Numbered from the stretch's first letter, positions 35,621-46,779 are shown. The stretch: 64,000 nt of DNA from Clostridium tepidiprofundi DSM 19306 (GCF_001594005.1 NZ_LTBA01000001.1:62001-126000); one strand, 5' to 3'. Translations and numbers: made by a program. The notes: a model not told the origin generated them from the letters alone.

Positions 35621-38242
35621 ATGTTAGTAAATAATACTGAGCAATTAATGAAAAAGTTAGAAGAAGTAAAAAAAGCACAAAAGGTATTTTCAAACTATTC
35701 TCAAGAACAGGTAGATGAAATTTTTAGGCAAGCAGCTATGGCTGCAAATAATGCGAGAATTGAGCTTGCAAAAATGGCAGTTGAAGAAACTGGGATGGGA
35801 ATTGTTGAAGATAAAGTAATAAAAAATCATTTTGCATCAGAATATATATATAATAGTTATAAAGATGAAAAGACATGTGGGATTATTGAAAAAGATGAAT
35901 CATTTGGATTGCAAAAAATTGCAGAGCCAATAGGTGTAATTGCAGCGATTGTTCCAACAACTAATCCAACAGCAACAGCAATATTTAAAGCATTGATAGC
36001 TTTAAAGACAAGAAATGGTATGATTTTTTCTCCACATCCAAGAGCAAAAAAATGTACAATTGCTGCAGCAAAGATAATATTAGATGCAGCAGTTAAAGCA
36101 GGGGCTCCTAAGGGAATTATTGGATGGATAGATGAACCTTCAATAGAGCTTTCTCAAGTTGTTATGAGAGAATGTGATATGATTCTAGCAACAGGTGGTC
36201 CAGGAATGGTTAAAGCTGCATATTCATCAGGGAAACCAGCTATTGGAGTTGGTTCCGGAAATACACCTGCTATAATTGATGAAACTGCTCATATAAAAAT
36301 GGCTGTAAATTCTATACTTTTATCGAAGAGTTTTGATAATGGAGTTATATGTGCATCTGAACAATCTGTAATAGTTTTAGATAAAGTTTATAACGAAGTA
36401 AAAAAAGAATTTAGTGAGCGTGGAGCATATATATTAAGCAAAAATGAAGTAGATAAAATGAGAAAAGTTATATTAATAGATGGAAAACTTAATGCAAATA
36501 TTGTTGGACAATCAGCTAGTAAAATTGCAAAGATGGCTGGAATTGAAGTTCCTGAAGAAACAAAAGTGTTGATTGGTGAAGTTCAATCAGTAGAACTTGA
36601 GGAACCATTTTCTCATGAGAAATTGTCTCCAATATTAGCAATGTATAAGGCAAAAACATTTGATGAAGCATTAGTAAAGGCAGAAAGACTTGTTGAATTA
36701 GGAGGCTTTGGACATACTTCAGTTCTATATACTGATACTATTAAATCTAAAGATAGAGTAGAAAAGTTTAGTTTAACTATGAAAACAGGAAGAACTATTA
36801 TTAACATGCCTTCATCACAAGGAGCTATAGGAGATATATACAACTTCAAATTAGCACCATCATTAACTCTTGGCTGTGGTTCATGGGGCGGAAATTCTAT
36901 TTCAGAAAATGTAGGTGTTAAACATCTGTTGAATATTAAGAGTGTAGCTGAGAGGAGAGAAAATATGCTTTGGTTCAGAGTTCCTGAAAAGGTTTATTTC
37001 AAATATGGATGTCTTGGAGTTGCATTAAAAGAACTAAAGGATATGGGTAAAAAGAAGGCATTTATTGTAACTGATAGAGTTCTTTATAAATTAGGGTATG
37101 TGGAAAAAATTACAACAATTCTTGAGGAAATAGGAATAGATTTTAAAGTATTTTATGATGTTGAGCCTGATCCAACTCTTAATGTAGCTAAAAAAGGTGC
37201 CGAAGAAATGAAGAATTTTGAGCCTGATACAATTATAGCATTAGGTGGAGGCTCTTCAATGGATGCTGCTAAGATAATGTGGGTGATGTATGAACATCCA
37301 GAAGTAAGATTTGAAGACCTTGCAATGAGATTTATGGATATAAGAAAGAGAGTGTATAAATTCCCACACATGGGTGAAAAAGCTATGATGGTTGCTGTTA
37401 CAACATCTGCAGGTACTGGTTCAGAAGTAACGCCATTTGCGGTTATTACAGATGAAAAAACAGGTGTAAAATATCCTCTTGCAGATTATGAATTAACTCC
37501 AGATATGGCTATAATTGATGCTGAATTAATGATGAATATGCCTAAAGGATTAACTGCTGCTTCTGGTATTGATGCTTTAACACATGCATTAGAAGCTTAT
37601 GTTTCAGTACTTGCTTCAGAATATACAAATGGTTTAGCATTGGAAGCTATAAGATTAATATTTGAATATTTACCAGATGCTTATAAAGATGGTCCTAACA
37701 ACGTTAAAGCTAGAGAAAAAATGGCTCATGCATCGACTATTGCAGGTATGGCATTTGCTAATGCTTTCTTAGGAGTATGTCATTCAATGGCACACAAATT
37801 AGGTTCAATGCATCATGTACCTCATGGAGTGGCTAATGGATTATTAATAAATGAAGTTATAAGATTCAATGCAGTAGATAATCCAAGAAAGCAAGCAGCA
37901 TTTCCACAATACAAATATCCTAATGCAAAATGGAGATATGCTAGAATTGCTGATTATTTACAATTAGGTGGTAATACTGATGACGAAAAAGTAGAATTAT
38001 TAATCAAAGCTATTGAAGAATTAAAAGCTAAGGTTGATATTCCAAAAACAATTAGAGAGGCAGGAGTATCTAAAGATAAATTCTATGCTACATTAGATAA
38101 AATGAGTGAACAAGCATTTGATGATCAGTGTACAGGAGCAAATCCAAGATACCCACTAATAAGTGAAATAAAACAGATGTATATAAATGTTTTTGAAGGA
38201 AACAACAAAGATGCAAATAAAGAAAATAAGAATATAAAATAA
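35621..38242 (+). CDS. adhE: Bifunctional aldehyde/alcohol dehydrogenase AdhE
   Basis: Reduces acetyl-CoA to acetaldehyde and then ethanol with two NADH. At 873 residues it has the full fused length. The N-terminal CoA-acylating aldehyde dehydrogenase (1 to about 440) has the catalytic Cys in [14 protein letters not shown] and [10 protein letters not shown]. The C-terminal iron-dependent alcohol dehydrogenase has the NAD motif [15 protein letters not shown] and the Fe ligands in [32 protein letters not shown]. The start at 35621 follows GAGGTG. AdhE proteins form spirosome filaments. It is the first cargo gene of the element. Confidence 0.97.
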   Translation: MLVNNTEQLMKKLEEVKKAQKVFSNYSQEQVDEIFRQAAMAANNARIELAKMAVEETGMGIVEDKVIKNHFASEYIYNSYKDEKTCGIIEKDESFGLQKIAEPIGVIAAIVPTTNPTATAIFKALIALKTRNGMIFSPHPRAKKCTIAAAKIILDAAVKAGAPKGIIGWIDEPSIELSQVVMRECDMILATGGPGMVKAAYSSGKPAIGVGSGNTPAIIDETAHIKMAVNSILLSKSFDNGVICASEQSVIVLDKVYNEVKKEFSERGAYILSKNEVDKMRKVILIDGKLNANIVGQSASKIAKMAGIEVPEETKVLIGEVQSVELEEPFSHEKLSPILAMYKAKTFDEALVKAERLVELGGFGHTSVLYTDTIKSKDRVEKFSLTMKTGRTIINMPSSQGAIGDIYNFKLAPSLTLGCGSWGGNSISENVGVKHLLNIKSVAERRENMLWFRVPEKVYFKYGCLGVALKELKDMGKKKAFIVTDRVLYKLGYVEKITTILEEIGIDFKVFYDVEPDPTLNVAKKGAEEMKNFEPDTIIALGGGSSMDAAKIMWVMYEHPEVRFEDLAMRFMDIRKRVYKFPHMGEKAMMVAVTTSAGTGSEVTPFAVITDEKTGVKYPLADYELTPDMAIIDAELMMNMPKGLTAASGIDALTHALEAYVSVLASEYTNGLALEAIRLIFEYLPDAYKDGPNNVKAREKMAHASTIAGMAFANAFLGVCHSMAHKLGSMHHVPHGVANGLLINEVIRFNAVDNPRKQAAFPQYKYPNAKWRYARIADYLQLGGNTDDEKVELLIKAIEELKAKVDIPKTIREAGVSKDKFYATLDKMSEQAFDDQCTGANPRYPLISEIKQMYINVFEGNNKDANKENKNIK

Positions 38243-38265
38243 AGATGCATTAATATAGTTACATG

Positions 38266-38306
38266 AAAACACTGTAAACCATTTTATAGGATTTACAGTG
38301 TTTTTT
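38266..38306 (+). terminator. Terminator after adhE
   Basis: AAAACACTGTAAA and TTTACAGTGTTTT form a 13-bp stem followed by TT, about 25 bases after the stop. Confidence 0.88.
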
Positions 38307-38449
38307 ATTGAATTGTTTATAAAACTTTTGGCTTAGCAAAAGAGTTCGTTAGACTGGTATAAGCCTCTTTATAGAATTTTTGAAATATGTTAGAATGACA
38401 TTAATAAGAAAAATAATTATAAAATAGTTTTAGAAAGGAGCGAAAAAAC

Positions 38450-38797
38450 ATGATAGTTTCTAACAAAAAGAATGTAAAAGAAATAAAGATTGATAACCCA
38501 AATGCTAAAAATGCCTTAATGAAAGTTTTAATATCTCCAAAAGAAGGATGGGATGGATATGTAATGCGCGTATTCAAAATTGGAAAAGATGGATATACAC
38601 CAAGACATTCACATACTTGGCCGCATATTAATTATATAATTAGTGGGAGAGGTAAAATTTATCTTGATGGTAAAGAGCATGAAGTAGAAGAAGGTTCTTA
38701 TGCATATATACCTTCAAACAAAGAACATCAGTTCATGAATGTTGGAAATGAAGAGCTTGAGTTTATTTGTATAGTACCTGAAGAGGGACACAAGTAG
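38450..38797 (+). CDS. Small cupin-domain protein
   Basis: A 115-residue single-domain cupin. The first metal motif is visible as GYTPRHSHTWPHINYIISGRG (within residues 47-68, His ligands in HSHTWPH) and the second as PSNKEHQFMNVGNEELEF. Such proteins bind a metal ion and may be isomerases, dioxygenases or sensors; nothing here picks one. AAAGGAG lies 8 bases before the ATG. It is a single-gene unit between terminators inside the mobile element. Confidence 0.85.
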   Translation: MIVSNKKNVKEIKIDNPNAKNALMKVLISPKEGWDGYVMRVFKIGKDGYTPRHSHTWPHINYIISGRGKIYLDGKEHEVEEGSYAYIPSNKEHQFMNVGNEELEFICIVPEEGHK

Positions 38798-38852
38798 TTA
38801 ATATATTGCTCAATATTTTGCTTATGCAATTTGGAGTTTTATGAATTTATAA

Positions 38853-38893
38853 AAAAATAAGCTTGTTACAATTTATGCAAGCTTATTTTTTTA
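38853..38893 (+). terminator. Terminator after the cupin gene
   Basis: AAAAATAAGCTTG and CAAGCTTATTTTTTT form a 12-13-bp stem with a T tail, about 55 bases after the stop codon. Confidence 0.85.
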
Positions 38894-39031
38894 TAAATTC
38901 AATTCGCAATTTAGATTTTTAGCACATATATTACAACGAAAGAATGCAGTATGTAAAGATTTGTATAGTGCATATTAATACAAAATATATGATATTAAAT
39001 ATAGTGCATATTACGAATTGAAGTTATATAT

Positions 39032-39436
39032 TTAATTGGTCTTATTACAACTACATTGGCATGATGAATTGAAAAATTCTTCAATACTTATATATAAATA
39101 TTTATTAGAGTCAATATGAAATATATTGTTGGTTTCTAAATTTTTGAATCCTATTTTTCTATAGAGAGTTTCATCATCATTTTCTAATAAGAAGTAGTTT
39201 ACGTTTAAATAATCCATCATATTCAATATTGATCTTATTAAGGCATCTTTTAAAATTGTGTACATAGGGTTTATATATAATTCTTTAAGTATTCCATAAT
39301 TATTGATTAAATCATAAGTAGCCCACCCTAAAACATTTTCATTTTCTATAATAAATAATGTATTTGGAAGGTTGATATTTTTCAAATATATTTTACCTTG
39401 TAATTCTTCTTTGTTTGCTCTTCTTATTTCAAGCAT
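39032..39436 (-). CDS. GNAT-like acetyltransferase with a Cys-rich tail
   Basis: A 134-residue protein whose central section (NENVLGWATYDLINNYGILKELYINP..., then a YRKIGFKNLE near the C-terminus) follows the N-acetyltransferase fold. The acetyl-CoA loop (R/Q-x-x-G-x-G/A) is not clear, so catalytic activity is uncertain. The last residues, SSCQCSCNKTN, form an unusual C-x-C-x-C tail that could bind a metal. The start at 39436 follows TGGAGG. The gene lies opposite to its neighbours and its target is unknown. Confidence 0.6.
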   Translation of the reverse strand: MLEIRRANKEELQGKIYLKNINLPNTLFIIENENVLGWATYDLINNYGILKELYINPMYTILKDALIRSILNMMDYLNVNYFLLENDDETLYRKIGFKNLETNNIFHIDSNKYLYISIEEFFNSSCQCSCNKTN

Positions 39437-39652
39437 GGTTGTTTCCTCCATTAATGTATTCTATATTATAATAGTATCACATTTTTATTGAATTTCAAAT
39501 TCTGCCTTTTATGATATATTTGAAAACTTGATTTAAATAAGTAGGTACATTATAATAATGGTGTTGGCAGTATTCATAAAATTCCATTCCAACAATTTTT
39601 TATGACATAGTAATATTATGCAAAAGATAAAAACTTATAAGAGGTGTTATTT

Positions 39653-40723
39653 ATGAGACTTGTACCAATAGAGTGTATTAAAGAAGGAGCTTTTCTAGGC
39701 AAAACGATTTATGACAATGATGGAAGAATTCTTTTAAGACAAGGTGTAATATTGAATAATAATTATATTGATAGAATACGACAACTTGGGATTTTTTCCC
39801 TTTACATAAATGATGAATACAGTTCAGCTGAAATAGAGGATATAATCAAGCCTGAGTTAAGACAAAAATCAATTAAAACATTGAAAAATTATTTTTCGCA
39901 TATTCAAAATTATCACAAAAAAAATGAGGAATATTTTAGTTCTATTTTTGATATTGCTAATAGTATTATTGATGAATTAGCTGGTAGAAATGATTTAATG
40001 GTCAATTTAGTAGATATCAAAAGTATGGATAATTATACGTATCAGCATAGTGTGAATGTTGCTATTTTGTCTTTGATTATAGGCATACAACTTCAATTGA
40101 ATAAGGACGAGCTTTATAAATTATGTACAGGAGCATTATTACATGACATAGGGAAGGTCTTTATTCCAAAAGAAATAATACAGAAAAAAGAAAAGCTTTT
40201 ACCAGAAGAATATGATTTAATTAAGGAACATACCACGAAAGGATATAATTACTTAAAAAATAACATAGATATTTCACCGGTATCAAGAATAATAATACTT
40301 CAGCATCATGAAAAAGTTAATGGAACTGGTTATCCTGATGGGAAAAAGGGTAATGATATTAATAAATTAGCTAGAATAGTTGCGATTGCAGATGTTTATG
40401 ATGCTTTGACATCTGATAGACCATATAGAAGAGCCATGTCTCCTAATGAAGCTATTGAATATATACTAGGAAGTGGTCAAACTTATTTTGATTTTGAAAT
40501 GGTTAAGGTTTTTTCTGAATGTATAGTTCCATATCCAGTAGGTACGTTGGTTAGACTGAGTAACAATGATGTTGCTGTTGTAGAAAAAATTTTTCCTCAT
40601 TTTGCTTTAAGACCAATTGTAAAAGTAATTAAAAGTGATAATGTATCAACTATAGGTAAAGTAATCAATATGATGAGTGAGCTTGATTTGGTAATAAAGG
40701 AAACAGAGTATGCTATGAATTAA
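39653..40723 (+). CDS. HD-GYP domain phosphodiesterase
   Basis: A 356-residue protein with an N-terminal domain (about 1-110; RLVPIECIKEGAFLGKTIYD resembles the DUF3391 start common in these proteins) and a C-terminal HD-GYP domain. The domain has HSVNVAILSLIIG, LLHDIGKVFIPKEI, HHEKVNGTGYPDG with the GYP triplet, and ADVYDALTSDRPYR. HD-GYP enzymes hydrolyse cyclic di-GMP (or other cyclic dinucleotides). The start at 39653 follows GAGGTG. It is the only signalling protein of the element; no receiver domain is present. Confidence 0.92.
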   Translation: MRLVPIECIKEGAFLGKTIYDNDGRILLRQGVILNNNYIDRIRQLGIFSLYINDEYSSAEIEDIIKPELRQKSIKTLKNYFSHIQNYHKKNEEYFSSIFDIANSIIDELAGRNDLMVNLVDIKSMDNYTYQHSVNVAILSLIIGIQLQLNKDELYKLCTGALLHDIGKVFIPKEIIQKKEKLLPEEYDLIKEHTTKGYNYLKNNIDISPVSRIIILQHHEKVNGTGYPDGKKGNDINKLARIVAIADVYDALTSDRPYRRAMSPNEAIEYILGSGQTYFDFEMVKVFSECIVPYPVGTLVRLSNNDVAVVEKIFPHFALRPIVKVIKSDNVSTIGKVINMMSELDLVIKETEYAMN

Positions 40724-40746
40724 TATATATGCTATGAATTAATATA
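40709..40746 (+). repeat. Tandem 19-bp duplication at the end of the HD-GYP gene
   Basis: TATGCTATGAATTAATATA occurs twice in tandem, the first copy including the stop codon. The second copy is untranslated. It looks like a slippage duplication. Confidence 0.8.
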
Positions 40747-40854
40747 TATGTATAAAAAGTATGCAATATATTTGTAACATATTACAATTTACAGATTTTT
40801 ATATTTTGATTACAATTATTATAAAGAATCATATTAGATTAGGGGGAATAGTTG

Positions 40855-41946
40855 ATGGCTGGATTAAAATTGTCACATATTGAAAAAATTTATCCAAATG
40901 GCTTCCATGCCGTAAAGGATTTTAATCTAGAAATAGAAGATAAAGAATTTATTGTTCTAGTTGGTCCATCAGGTTGTGGAAAGTCTACAACGTTAAGAAT
41001 GATAGCAGGGCTTGAGGATATTTCTTCAGGTGAAATGTTTATTGGAGATAAATTGGTTAATAATGTTGCACCAAAGGATAGAGATATTGCAATGGTATTT
41101 CAGAACTATGCATTATATCCTCACATGACAGTTTTCGATAACATGGCATTTGGTTTAAAGATAAGAAAAAAATCAAAAGCAGATATTAAAAAAAGGGTTA
41201 TGGAAGCAGCAAAAATATTAGGTATTGAAAATCTATTAGATAGAAAACCTAAACAACTTTCAGGTGGACAAAGACAAAGAGTTGCTCTAGGACGTGCTAT
41301 TGTAAGAGAACCTAAGGTGTTTTTGATGGATGAACCACTTTCAAATTTAGATGCTAAATTGAGAGTTCAAATGAGAGCAGAAATTAGTAAATTACATCAA
41401 AGGCTTCAAACTACATTTATTTATGTAACACATGATCAAATAGAAGCAATGACTATGGGTACGAGAATTGTTGTTATGAAGGATGGTGTAGTTCAACAAA
41501 TAGCAGATCCACAAACAATATATCAACATCCAGCAAATATGTTTGTTGCATCGTTTATTGGTGCACCTCAAATGAATTTTATTGATTGTAATATAATTGA
41601 AGAAAATTCTAAGATTTATGCAAAATTTGATGGAAATAGTATGGAAATTTTAGGCGATAATGCTAAGCTTCTAAAAGAAAATGGGTATATAAACAAAGCA
41701 GTTGTACTTGGGGTAAGACCTGAGGGAATCTTGATTTCTAAAGATGATGATGGTTTTGAAAGCAAGATAGATGTTATAGAAATGTTAGGATCTGAAACAT
41801 ACTTGTATCTAAAACTGAATAATAGTAATATTATTGCAAGGGTAGAGCCAAATTCACATGCACAGGTTGGAAGTAGTTTAAAAATTATTTTTGATAATTC
41901 AAAAATACATATATTTGATAAGGAAACTGAAAAAGCTGTATTTTAG
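40855..41946 (+). CDS. msmX: Sugar ABC transporter ATPase (MsmX/UgpC type)
   Basis: A 363-residue ATPase of the carbohydrate uptake class 1 family. Walker A is GPSGCGKST, the Q-loop MVFQNYALYPHM, the signature LSGGQRQRVALGRAIVREP, Walker B VFLMDEPLSNLDA, the switch His in YVTHDQIEAMT; the C-terminal TOBE/OB regulatory domain follows (about 240-363). MsmX-type ATPases energise several sugar permeases whose own operons lack an ATPase. No permease or binding protein is encoded in the element. AGGGGG lies 10 bases before the ATG. Confidence 0.94.
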   Translation: MAGLKLSHIEKIYPNGFHAVKDFNLEIEDKEFIVLVGPSGCGKSTTLRMIAGLEDISSGEMFIGDKLVNNVAPKDRDIAMVFQNYALYPHMTVFDNMAFGLKIRKKSKADIKKRVMEAAKILGIENLLDRKPKQLSGGQRQRVALGRAIVREPKVFLMDEPLSNLDAKLRVQMRAEISKLHQRLQTTFIYVTHDQIEAMTMGTRIVVMKDGVVQQIADPQTIYQHPANMFVASFIGAPQMNFIDCNIIEENSKIYAKFDGNSMEILGDNAKLLKENGYINKAVVLGVRPEGILISKDDDGFESKIDVIEMLGSETYLYLKLNNSNIIARVEPNSHAQVGSSLKIIFDNSKIHIFDKETEKAVF

Positions 41947-41955
41947 AGTTTATTA

Positions 41956-41992
41956 AACACTATCAACAATTACATAACTGATAGTGTTTTTC
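41956..41992 (+). terminator. Terminator after msmX
   Basis: AACACTATCA and TGATAGTGTT form a 10-bp stem followed by TTTC, about 10 bases after the stop. Confidence 0.82.
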
Positions 41993-42056
41993 ATTAGTCC
42001 TATAATATGTTTGATTTTGGTAAGCAATTCAACTTTGATTTCAGTAGGTGATTTTG

Positions 42057-43094
42057 ATGGATATTAATAATATTAATGAAATATTAAGTAAATTGAAAAA
42101 TATAATAAATGGTGAAATTAATATAATGGAAGACTCCGGATACATTATTGGAAGCACGAATAATAATTGTGTTGGAGAATACGATTTGCAAATAAAGAAT
42201 AGAGAATTTAGTCAAGGTATAATTGAACTAGAAAACAAAATTTATTATGCGTATAAAGATAATTTTGATAGTAAAATAATAATTTCAATAGATAAGAGCA
42301 CTCCTTTTTATAGAAAAGCAGTTGAGATTATTGGTGTGTTTATTACACAATGTTTTGAAGAAGTATCATCAGATAGCATGCTTAAAAATGCCTTATTACA
42401 GGAAATCAAATATGATGAGATTAATGTATTTTGTGAAAGATTTAAAGTACAATATACTCAAAATATGCAGGTAATAGTTATTGAGATAAAAGAAAATTTA
42501 GAATACGAAGTAGAAAATTTACTTCATCAAATTTATCCATCGGGATTATTTACTAAAATGCATTCTAATAATATTGCATTTATAAAAAGTTTATCAGATA
42601 AGAATACTGAAATCGAAAAAGATATTTTCAATTCTATATATGGTGAATTGCTGTATGAAGCAAAAATTGGAGTAGGTACAGTGGTTGAAAATATTAAATA
42701 TTTACATGAGTCGTATGAAAGAGCGCTGGAAACGCTAAAGTTAGGTAAAATATTTAATTATAATAAAAATATATTTTATTATAGCGATATTGCACTTCCA
42801 GTGTTGATAAACAATATGGATATTAAAAATTTGGAGTATTTATATAAAAATATGAACAGTAGCTTAGATGAAATTTTACTAAATAACGAATTAATGCTGA
42901 CTGCATTTAAATTTTTTGAAAACAATTTAAATATTAGTGAAACAGCTAAAAAACTATATATTCATAGAAATACATTAATATATAGATTGAATAAGATAAA
43001 AAATATATCAGGTTATGATTTGAGGATATTTGAAGATTCTGTTAACTTTAAAATCGCAATGTACATCAATGGTTTTTTAAGAAATTTAAGATAA
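42057..43094 (+). CDS. PucR/CdaR-type transcriptional regulator
   Basis: A 345-residue protein with an N-terminal sensory part (about 1-110, similar to sugar-diacid recognition domains), a middle GGDEF-like fold (about 125-240, with IGVGTVVENIKYLHESYERALETL), and a C-terminal helix-turn-helix of the PucR type: FFENNLNISETAKKLYIHRNTLIYRLNKI. The HRNTLIYRL motif is diagnostic. It lies upstream of the GH31 gene with 29 bases between, so control of that gene is plausible. The start at 42057 follows TAGGTG. Confidence 0.85.
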   Translation: MDINNINEILSKLKNIINGEINIMEDSGYIIGSTNNNCVGEYDLQIKNREFSQGIIELENKIYYAYKDNFDSKIIISIDKSTPFYRKAVEIIGVFITQCFEEVSSDSMLKNALLQEIKYDEINVFCERFKVQYTQNMQVIVIEIKENLEYEVENLLHQIYPSGLFTKMHSNNIAFIKSLSDKNTEIEKDIFNSIYGELLYEAKIGVGTVVENIKYLHESYERALETLKLGKIFNYNKNIFYYSDIALPVLINNMDIKNLEYLYKNMNSSLDEILLNNELMLTAFKFFENNLNISETAKKLYIHRNTLIYRLNKIKNISGYDLRIFEDSVNFKIAMYINGFLRNLR

Positions 43095-43123
43095 GATTAA
43101 AATAGTTGGAAGGAGTACTTAAA

Positions 43124-45367
43124 ATGCTAAATCATAAAGAAACTTTAAATGTTGAATTCAAAAATATAAATTTTATTAGAAATTATAAGCATACAGAAAT
43201 CAATAAAAATTCAATTGTTATATATTGTGAAAATGGTAAAATAGAAATTACATATTATGAAGATGATATTATTAAAATATTTGTAGGCGATAAAGATGAA
43301 ATTAGTAGACCGACTGTTGCTGTAAATAAAAACATAAAAGAGAAAAAAGTTGACTGTAGTGAAGATGAGTTATTTATACATATTAAAGGCGACATTGTAG
43401 ATACTTTTATAAACAAGAAAACCTTAAAGATATTATTTATGGATAAATTTAAAAATGTTTTATGTCAAGATTATTTATCATCAGGTAGAAATGATAAGAA
43501 TATTTTTGTTTCCAAGACAAACGATTGCATTGCTTATTATGGCTTTGGAGAAAAAGGGGGAAGCTTAAATAAAAAGGGATGCTATATTGAAAATTACAAC
43601 ACAGATGATCCAGATAATAATGATGAAACCACTCTTTTCTATAAAACTATTCCTTTTTACATTGGAATGAAAAATGATTCAGTTTATGGAATATATTTTG
43701 ATAATTCTTTTAGAAGCTATTTTGATATGGGTAAAAGCAATAAAGAACGAATTTTCTTTGGTGCAGTAGGAGGACAACTTCAATATTATTTTATTCCTGG
43801 TAATAATATAAAAGAAGTAGTGAAAAATTATTCTACATTGACAGGTACAATGGATATGCCTGCAAAATGGACATTAGGATACCAGCAGTGTAGATATAGT
43901 TATAATTCACGTGCTGAAGTAGAAGAATTAGCAAAAACATTGAGAGAAAAGGAAATTCCATGTGATACCATATATTTGGATATTGATTATATGGATAAAT
44001 ATAAAGTAATGACATTCAATGAAGAAACATTTAATAATCCAAAAGACATGATTGAAACATTGAATGAGGATGGCTTTAAAATTGTTACTATTATAGATCC
44101 GGGTGTAAAAATAGAAAATGATTATGGAGTATATGAGAGAGGTTTAAAAGGTGATCACTATGTAAAAAAACATGATGGTGATATATATGAGGGAGAAGTT
44201 TGGGCAGGAATAAGTACATTCCCTGATTATTCTAATAAAGATGCTAGAGAGTGGTGGAAAGAAGAATTAAAAAATTTTATTTCCATTGGAATCAAAGGTA
44301 TATGGAATGACATGAATGAACCAGCTATTTTTGATAATGATATTAAATCAATGCCTGATGATTGTATACATAATTCTGATGAAGGAATAATTGAGCATGC
44401 TGAATTTCATAATTTGTATGGAATGTTTATGAGTAGATGTTCTAAAGAAGCTCAAGAAGAATTGAGAAATAATACTAGATCTTTTTCCATGACAAGAGCA
44501 ACATTTGCAGGAGGACAGAAGTATTCATCTATTTGGACAGGAGATAATCAAAGTACATGGGCCCATATGAGAATGTCTATTCCTATGAATTGTAATTTAG
44601 GACTTTCGGGGTTTGCATATATTGGAAATGACGTTGGCGGATTTGGAGGAAATTGTACTGAAGAATTGTTTATAAGATGGATGGAATTAGGTACATTTAT
44701 ACCTATATACAGAAATCATTCAGCAATTTTTACAAGAAGACAAGAACCTTGGAGTTTTGGAAAAAGAGCAGAAGAAATAGCAAAAAAGGCTATAAAATTA
44801 AGATATAAATTGATTCCTTATATTTACAATCAATACTATAATGCTCATAAAAATGGATTACCAGTAATGCGACCTATGATAATGGAATTTCCTCATGATA
44901 TAAATGTTGTAGATATGTATTCTCAATTTATGTTTGGAAATAGTATGCTTATTGCACCAGTTTTACATGAAGCTGATAGAAATAAAGTGGTTTATTTACC
45001 AAAAGGAAAGTGGTATAATTATTTTACCCATGAAGAATATGAAGGAGGTAAGCACTATTTATTTGAAGTTAGTCTAAATGAGATATGTGTCTTTGTAAAA
45101 GAGGGAGCAATAATTCCTGTGTATAATGAAGATTATAATTATATAGGGGAAAAAGATTTACCAATAACATTAGAAGTATTCAGAGGAAATGGAAAGACTA
45201 TATTTTATCAAGATGATGGAATAAGTATGGATTATAAAAATGGCAAATATAATTTATATGAAATAAATTCTGTTAACTATGGAGAGAATAATAGGCAAGA
45301 ATGTTCTATTAAATTATTGCATGATGGTCTTGATAAGAAAGAAAAATTCAATATAAAATATATTTAG
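43124..45367 (+). CDS. GH31 alpha-glucosidase
   Basis: A 747-residue glycoside hydrolase of family 31 that hydrolyses alpha-glucosidic bonds from non-reducing ends. The catalytic nucleophile Asp is in GIWNDMNEPAIF (about residue 395), the acid/base Asp in SIWTGDNQSTW (about 472). The N-terminal beta-sandwich, the (beta/alpha)8 barrel starting PAKWTLGYQQCRYSY and the C-terminal domains are all present. No signal peptide is seen, so it acts on internalised oligosaccharides. The start at 43124 follows AAGGAG. Confidence 0.95.
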   Translation: MLNHKETLNVEFKNINFIRNYKHTEINKNSIVIYCENGKIEITYYEDDIIKIFVGDKDEISRPTVAVNKNIKEKKVDCSEDELFIHIKGDIVDTFINKKTLKILFMDKFKNVLCQDYLSSGRNDKNIFVSKTNDCIAYYGFGEKGGSLNKKGCYIENYNTDDPDNNDETTLFYKTIPFYIGMKNDSVYGIYFDNSFRSYFDMGKSNKERIFFGAVGGQLQYYFIPGNNIKEVVKNYSTLTGTMDMPAKWTLGYQQCRYSYNSRAEVEELAKTLREKEIPCDTIYLDIDYMDKYKVMTFNEETFNNPKDMIETLNEDGFKIVTIIDPGVKIENDYGVYERGLKGDHYVKKHDGDIYEGEVWAGISTFPDYSNKDAREWWKEELKNFISIGIKGIWNDMNEPAIFDNDIKSMPDDCIHNSDEGIIEHAEFHNLYGMFMSRCSKEAQEELRNNTRSFSMTRATFAGGQKYSSIWTGDNQSTWAHMRMSIPMNCNLGLSGFAYIGNDVGGFGGNCTEELFIRWMELGTFIPIYRNHSAIFTRRQEPWSFGKRAEEIAKKAIKLRYKLIPYIYNQYYNAHKNGLPVMRPMIMEFPHDINVVDMYSQFMFGNSMLIAPVLHEADRNKVVYLPKGKWYNYFTHEEYEGGKHYLFEVSLNEICVFVKEGAIIPVYNEDYNYIGEKDLPITLEVFRGNGKTIFYQDDGISMDYKNGKYNLYEINSVNYGENNRQECSIKLLHDGLDKKEKFNIKYI

Positions 45368-45395
45368 TTGATGACTTAATTTAGGAGGCGATATT

Positions 45396-46739
45396 TTGAA
45401 TAATATATGTTTTGATTTTTCAAATGCAAAAATAAACAAACATGAAATAGTGAATTTGAAAGAAAGAGTTGAGGAAGCTCATAAAATGCTTCACAATAAA
45501 ACAGGGGCAGGAAATGACTTTTTAGGATGGATTGATTATCCTGAGAGCTATGATAAGGATGAATTTGAAAGAATAAAGAAGGCTTCTAAAAAAATAAGAG
45601 AAAACTCTGAAGTGTTTGTTGTTATTGGAATTGGTGGCTCATATCTTGGTGCTAGGGCAGCTGTAGAATCTCTTAGACATTTCTTTTATAATGCATTGCC
45701 TCAAGAAAAGAAAGATGGACCAGAAATATATTTTGCAGGTAATAATATAAGTAGTACATATTTAAGCCAATTATTTGATGTGATTGGTGATAGAGATATT
45801 AGTATAAATGTAATATCAAAATCAGGAACGACTACTGAGCCTGCTATTGCGTTTAGAATGTTAAAAGCTCATATCGAAAAGAAGTATGGTAAAGAAAAAG
45901 CAAAAGAAAGGATATTTGTAACAACAGATGCTTCAAAGGGAGCATTGAGAAAACTAGCAGATAAGGAAGGATGTGAAACATTTATTATACCTGATAATGT
46001 TGGAGGAAGATTTTCTATATTTACACCGGTAGGTATGCTTCCAATTGCTGTAGCAGGTATTGATGTTGATAAAATTCTAAATGGTGCTAGAGATGCAATG
46101 AAGGAATATAGTGAAATTGATTTAGATAAAAATGTATGTTATCAATATGCAGCTGTGAGAAATGTACTTTATAATAGGGGTAAGAGCATAGAAGTACTTG
46201 TTAATTATGAACCTTGTCTTCAATATTTTTCTGAATGGTGGAAACAGCTTTTTGGAGAGAGTGAAGGAAAAGACAATAAGGGTATTTTCCCAGCTTCGGT
46301 TAATTTTACTACGGATTTACATTCTTTAGGACAATATATTCAAGACGGTAGAAGACATCTATTTGAAACAGTATTAAATATTGAAACTCCAAAAGTTAAT
46401 TTAGAAATTCAAGAGGATGCCGAAAACTTGGATGGCTTGAATTATTTAAGTGGTAAAACAATGCATTTTGTAAATAATAAAGCTTTTCAGGGAACTTTAC
46501 TTGCTCACGTTGATGGTGATGTTCCAAATTTAATTTTGAATATTCCTGAGCTAAATGAATATTATTTTGGAAAATTGATTTATTTCTTTGAAAAAGCATG
46601 TGGAATTAGTGGTTATATGCTTGGAGTAAATCCATTCGATCAACCTGGTGTTGAAGCATATAAGAAGAATATGTTTGCTTTGCTATCAAAACCTGGCTAT
46701 GAGGAATTAGGAAAAGAATTAAATGACAGAATAAAATAA
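45396..46739 (+). CDS. pgi: Glucose-6-phosphate isomerase
   Basis: Interconverts glucose-6-phosphate and fructose-6-phosphate. At 447 residues it has the length of the Gram-positive type. Motifs include [33 protein letters not shown], the catalytic Glu in DNVGGRFS...[12 protein letters not shown] and [10 protein letters not shown], and the C-terminal [22 protein letters not shown] start with GGAGG upstream. It follows GH31 by 28 bases and likely shares its transcript, feeding glucose-6-phosphate into glycolysis. A second, chromosomal copy elsewhere would be expected. Confidence 0.96.
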   Translation: MNNICFDFSNAKINKHEIVNLKERVEEAHKMLHNKTGAGNDFLGWIDYPESYDKDEFERIKKASKKIRENSEVFVVIGIGGSYLGARAAVESLRHFFYNALPQEKKDGPEIYFAGNNISSTYLSQLFDVIGDRDISINVISKSGTTTEPAIAFRMLKAHIEKKYGKEKAKERIFVTTDASKGALRKLADKEGCETFIIPDNVGGRFSIFTPVGMLPIAVAGIDVDKILNGARDAMKEYSEIDLDKNVCYQYAAVRNVLYNRGKSIEVLVNYEPCLQYFSEWWKQLFGESEGKDNKGIFPASVNFTTDLHSLGQYIQDGRRHLFETVLNIETPKVNLEIQEDAENLDGLNYLSGKTMHFVNNKAFQGTLLAHVDGDVPNLILNIPELNEYYFGKLIYFFEKACGISGYMLGVNPFDQPGVEAYKKNMFALLSKPGYEELGKELNDRIK

Positions 46740-46746
46740 TGTAAGA

Positions 46747-46779
46747 TAATAAAAACGCCTTAGAAAGGCGTTTTTATTA
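46747..46779. terminator. Bidirectional terminator between pgi and the GH65 gene
   Basis: ATAAAAACGCC and GGCGTTTTTAT form a perfect 11-bp stem with A and T tracts on the two sides, between convergent genes. Confidence 0.92.
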
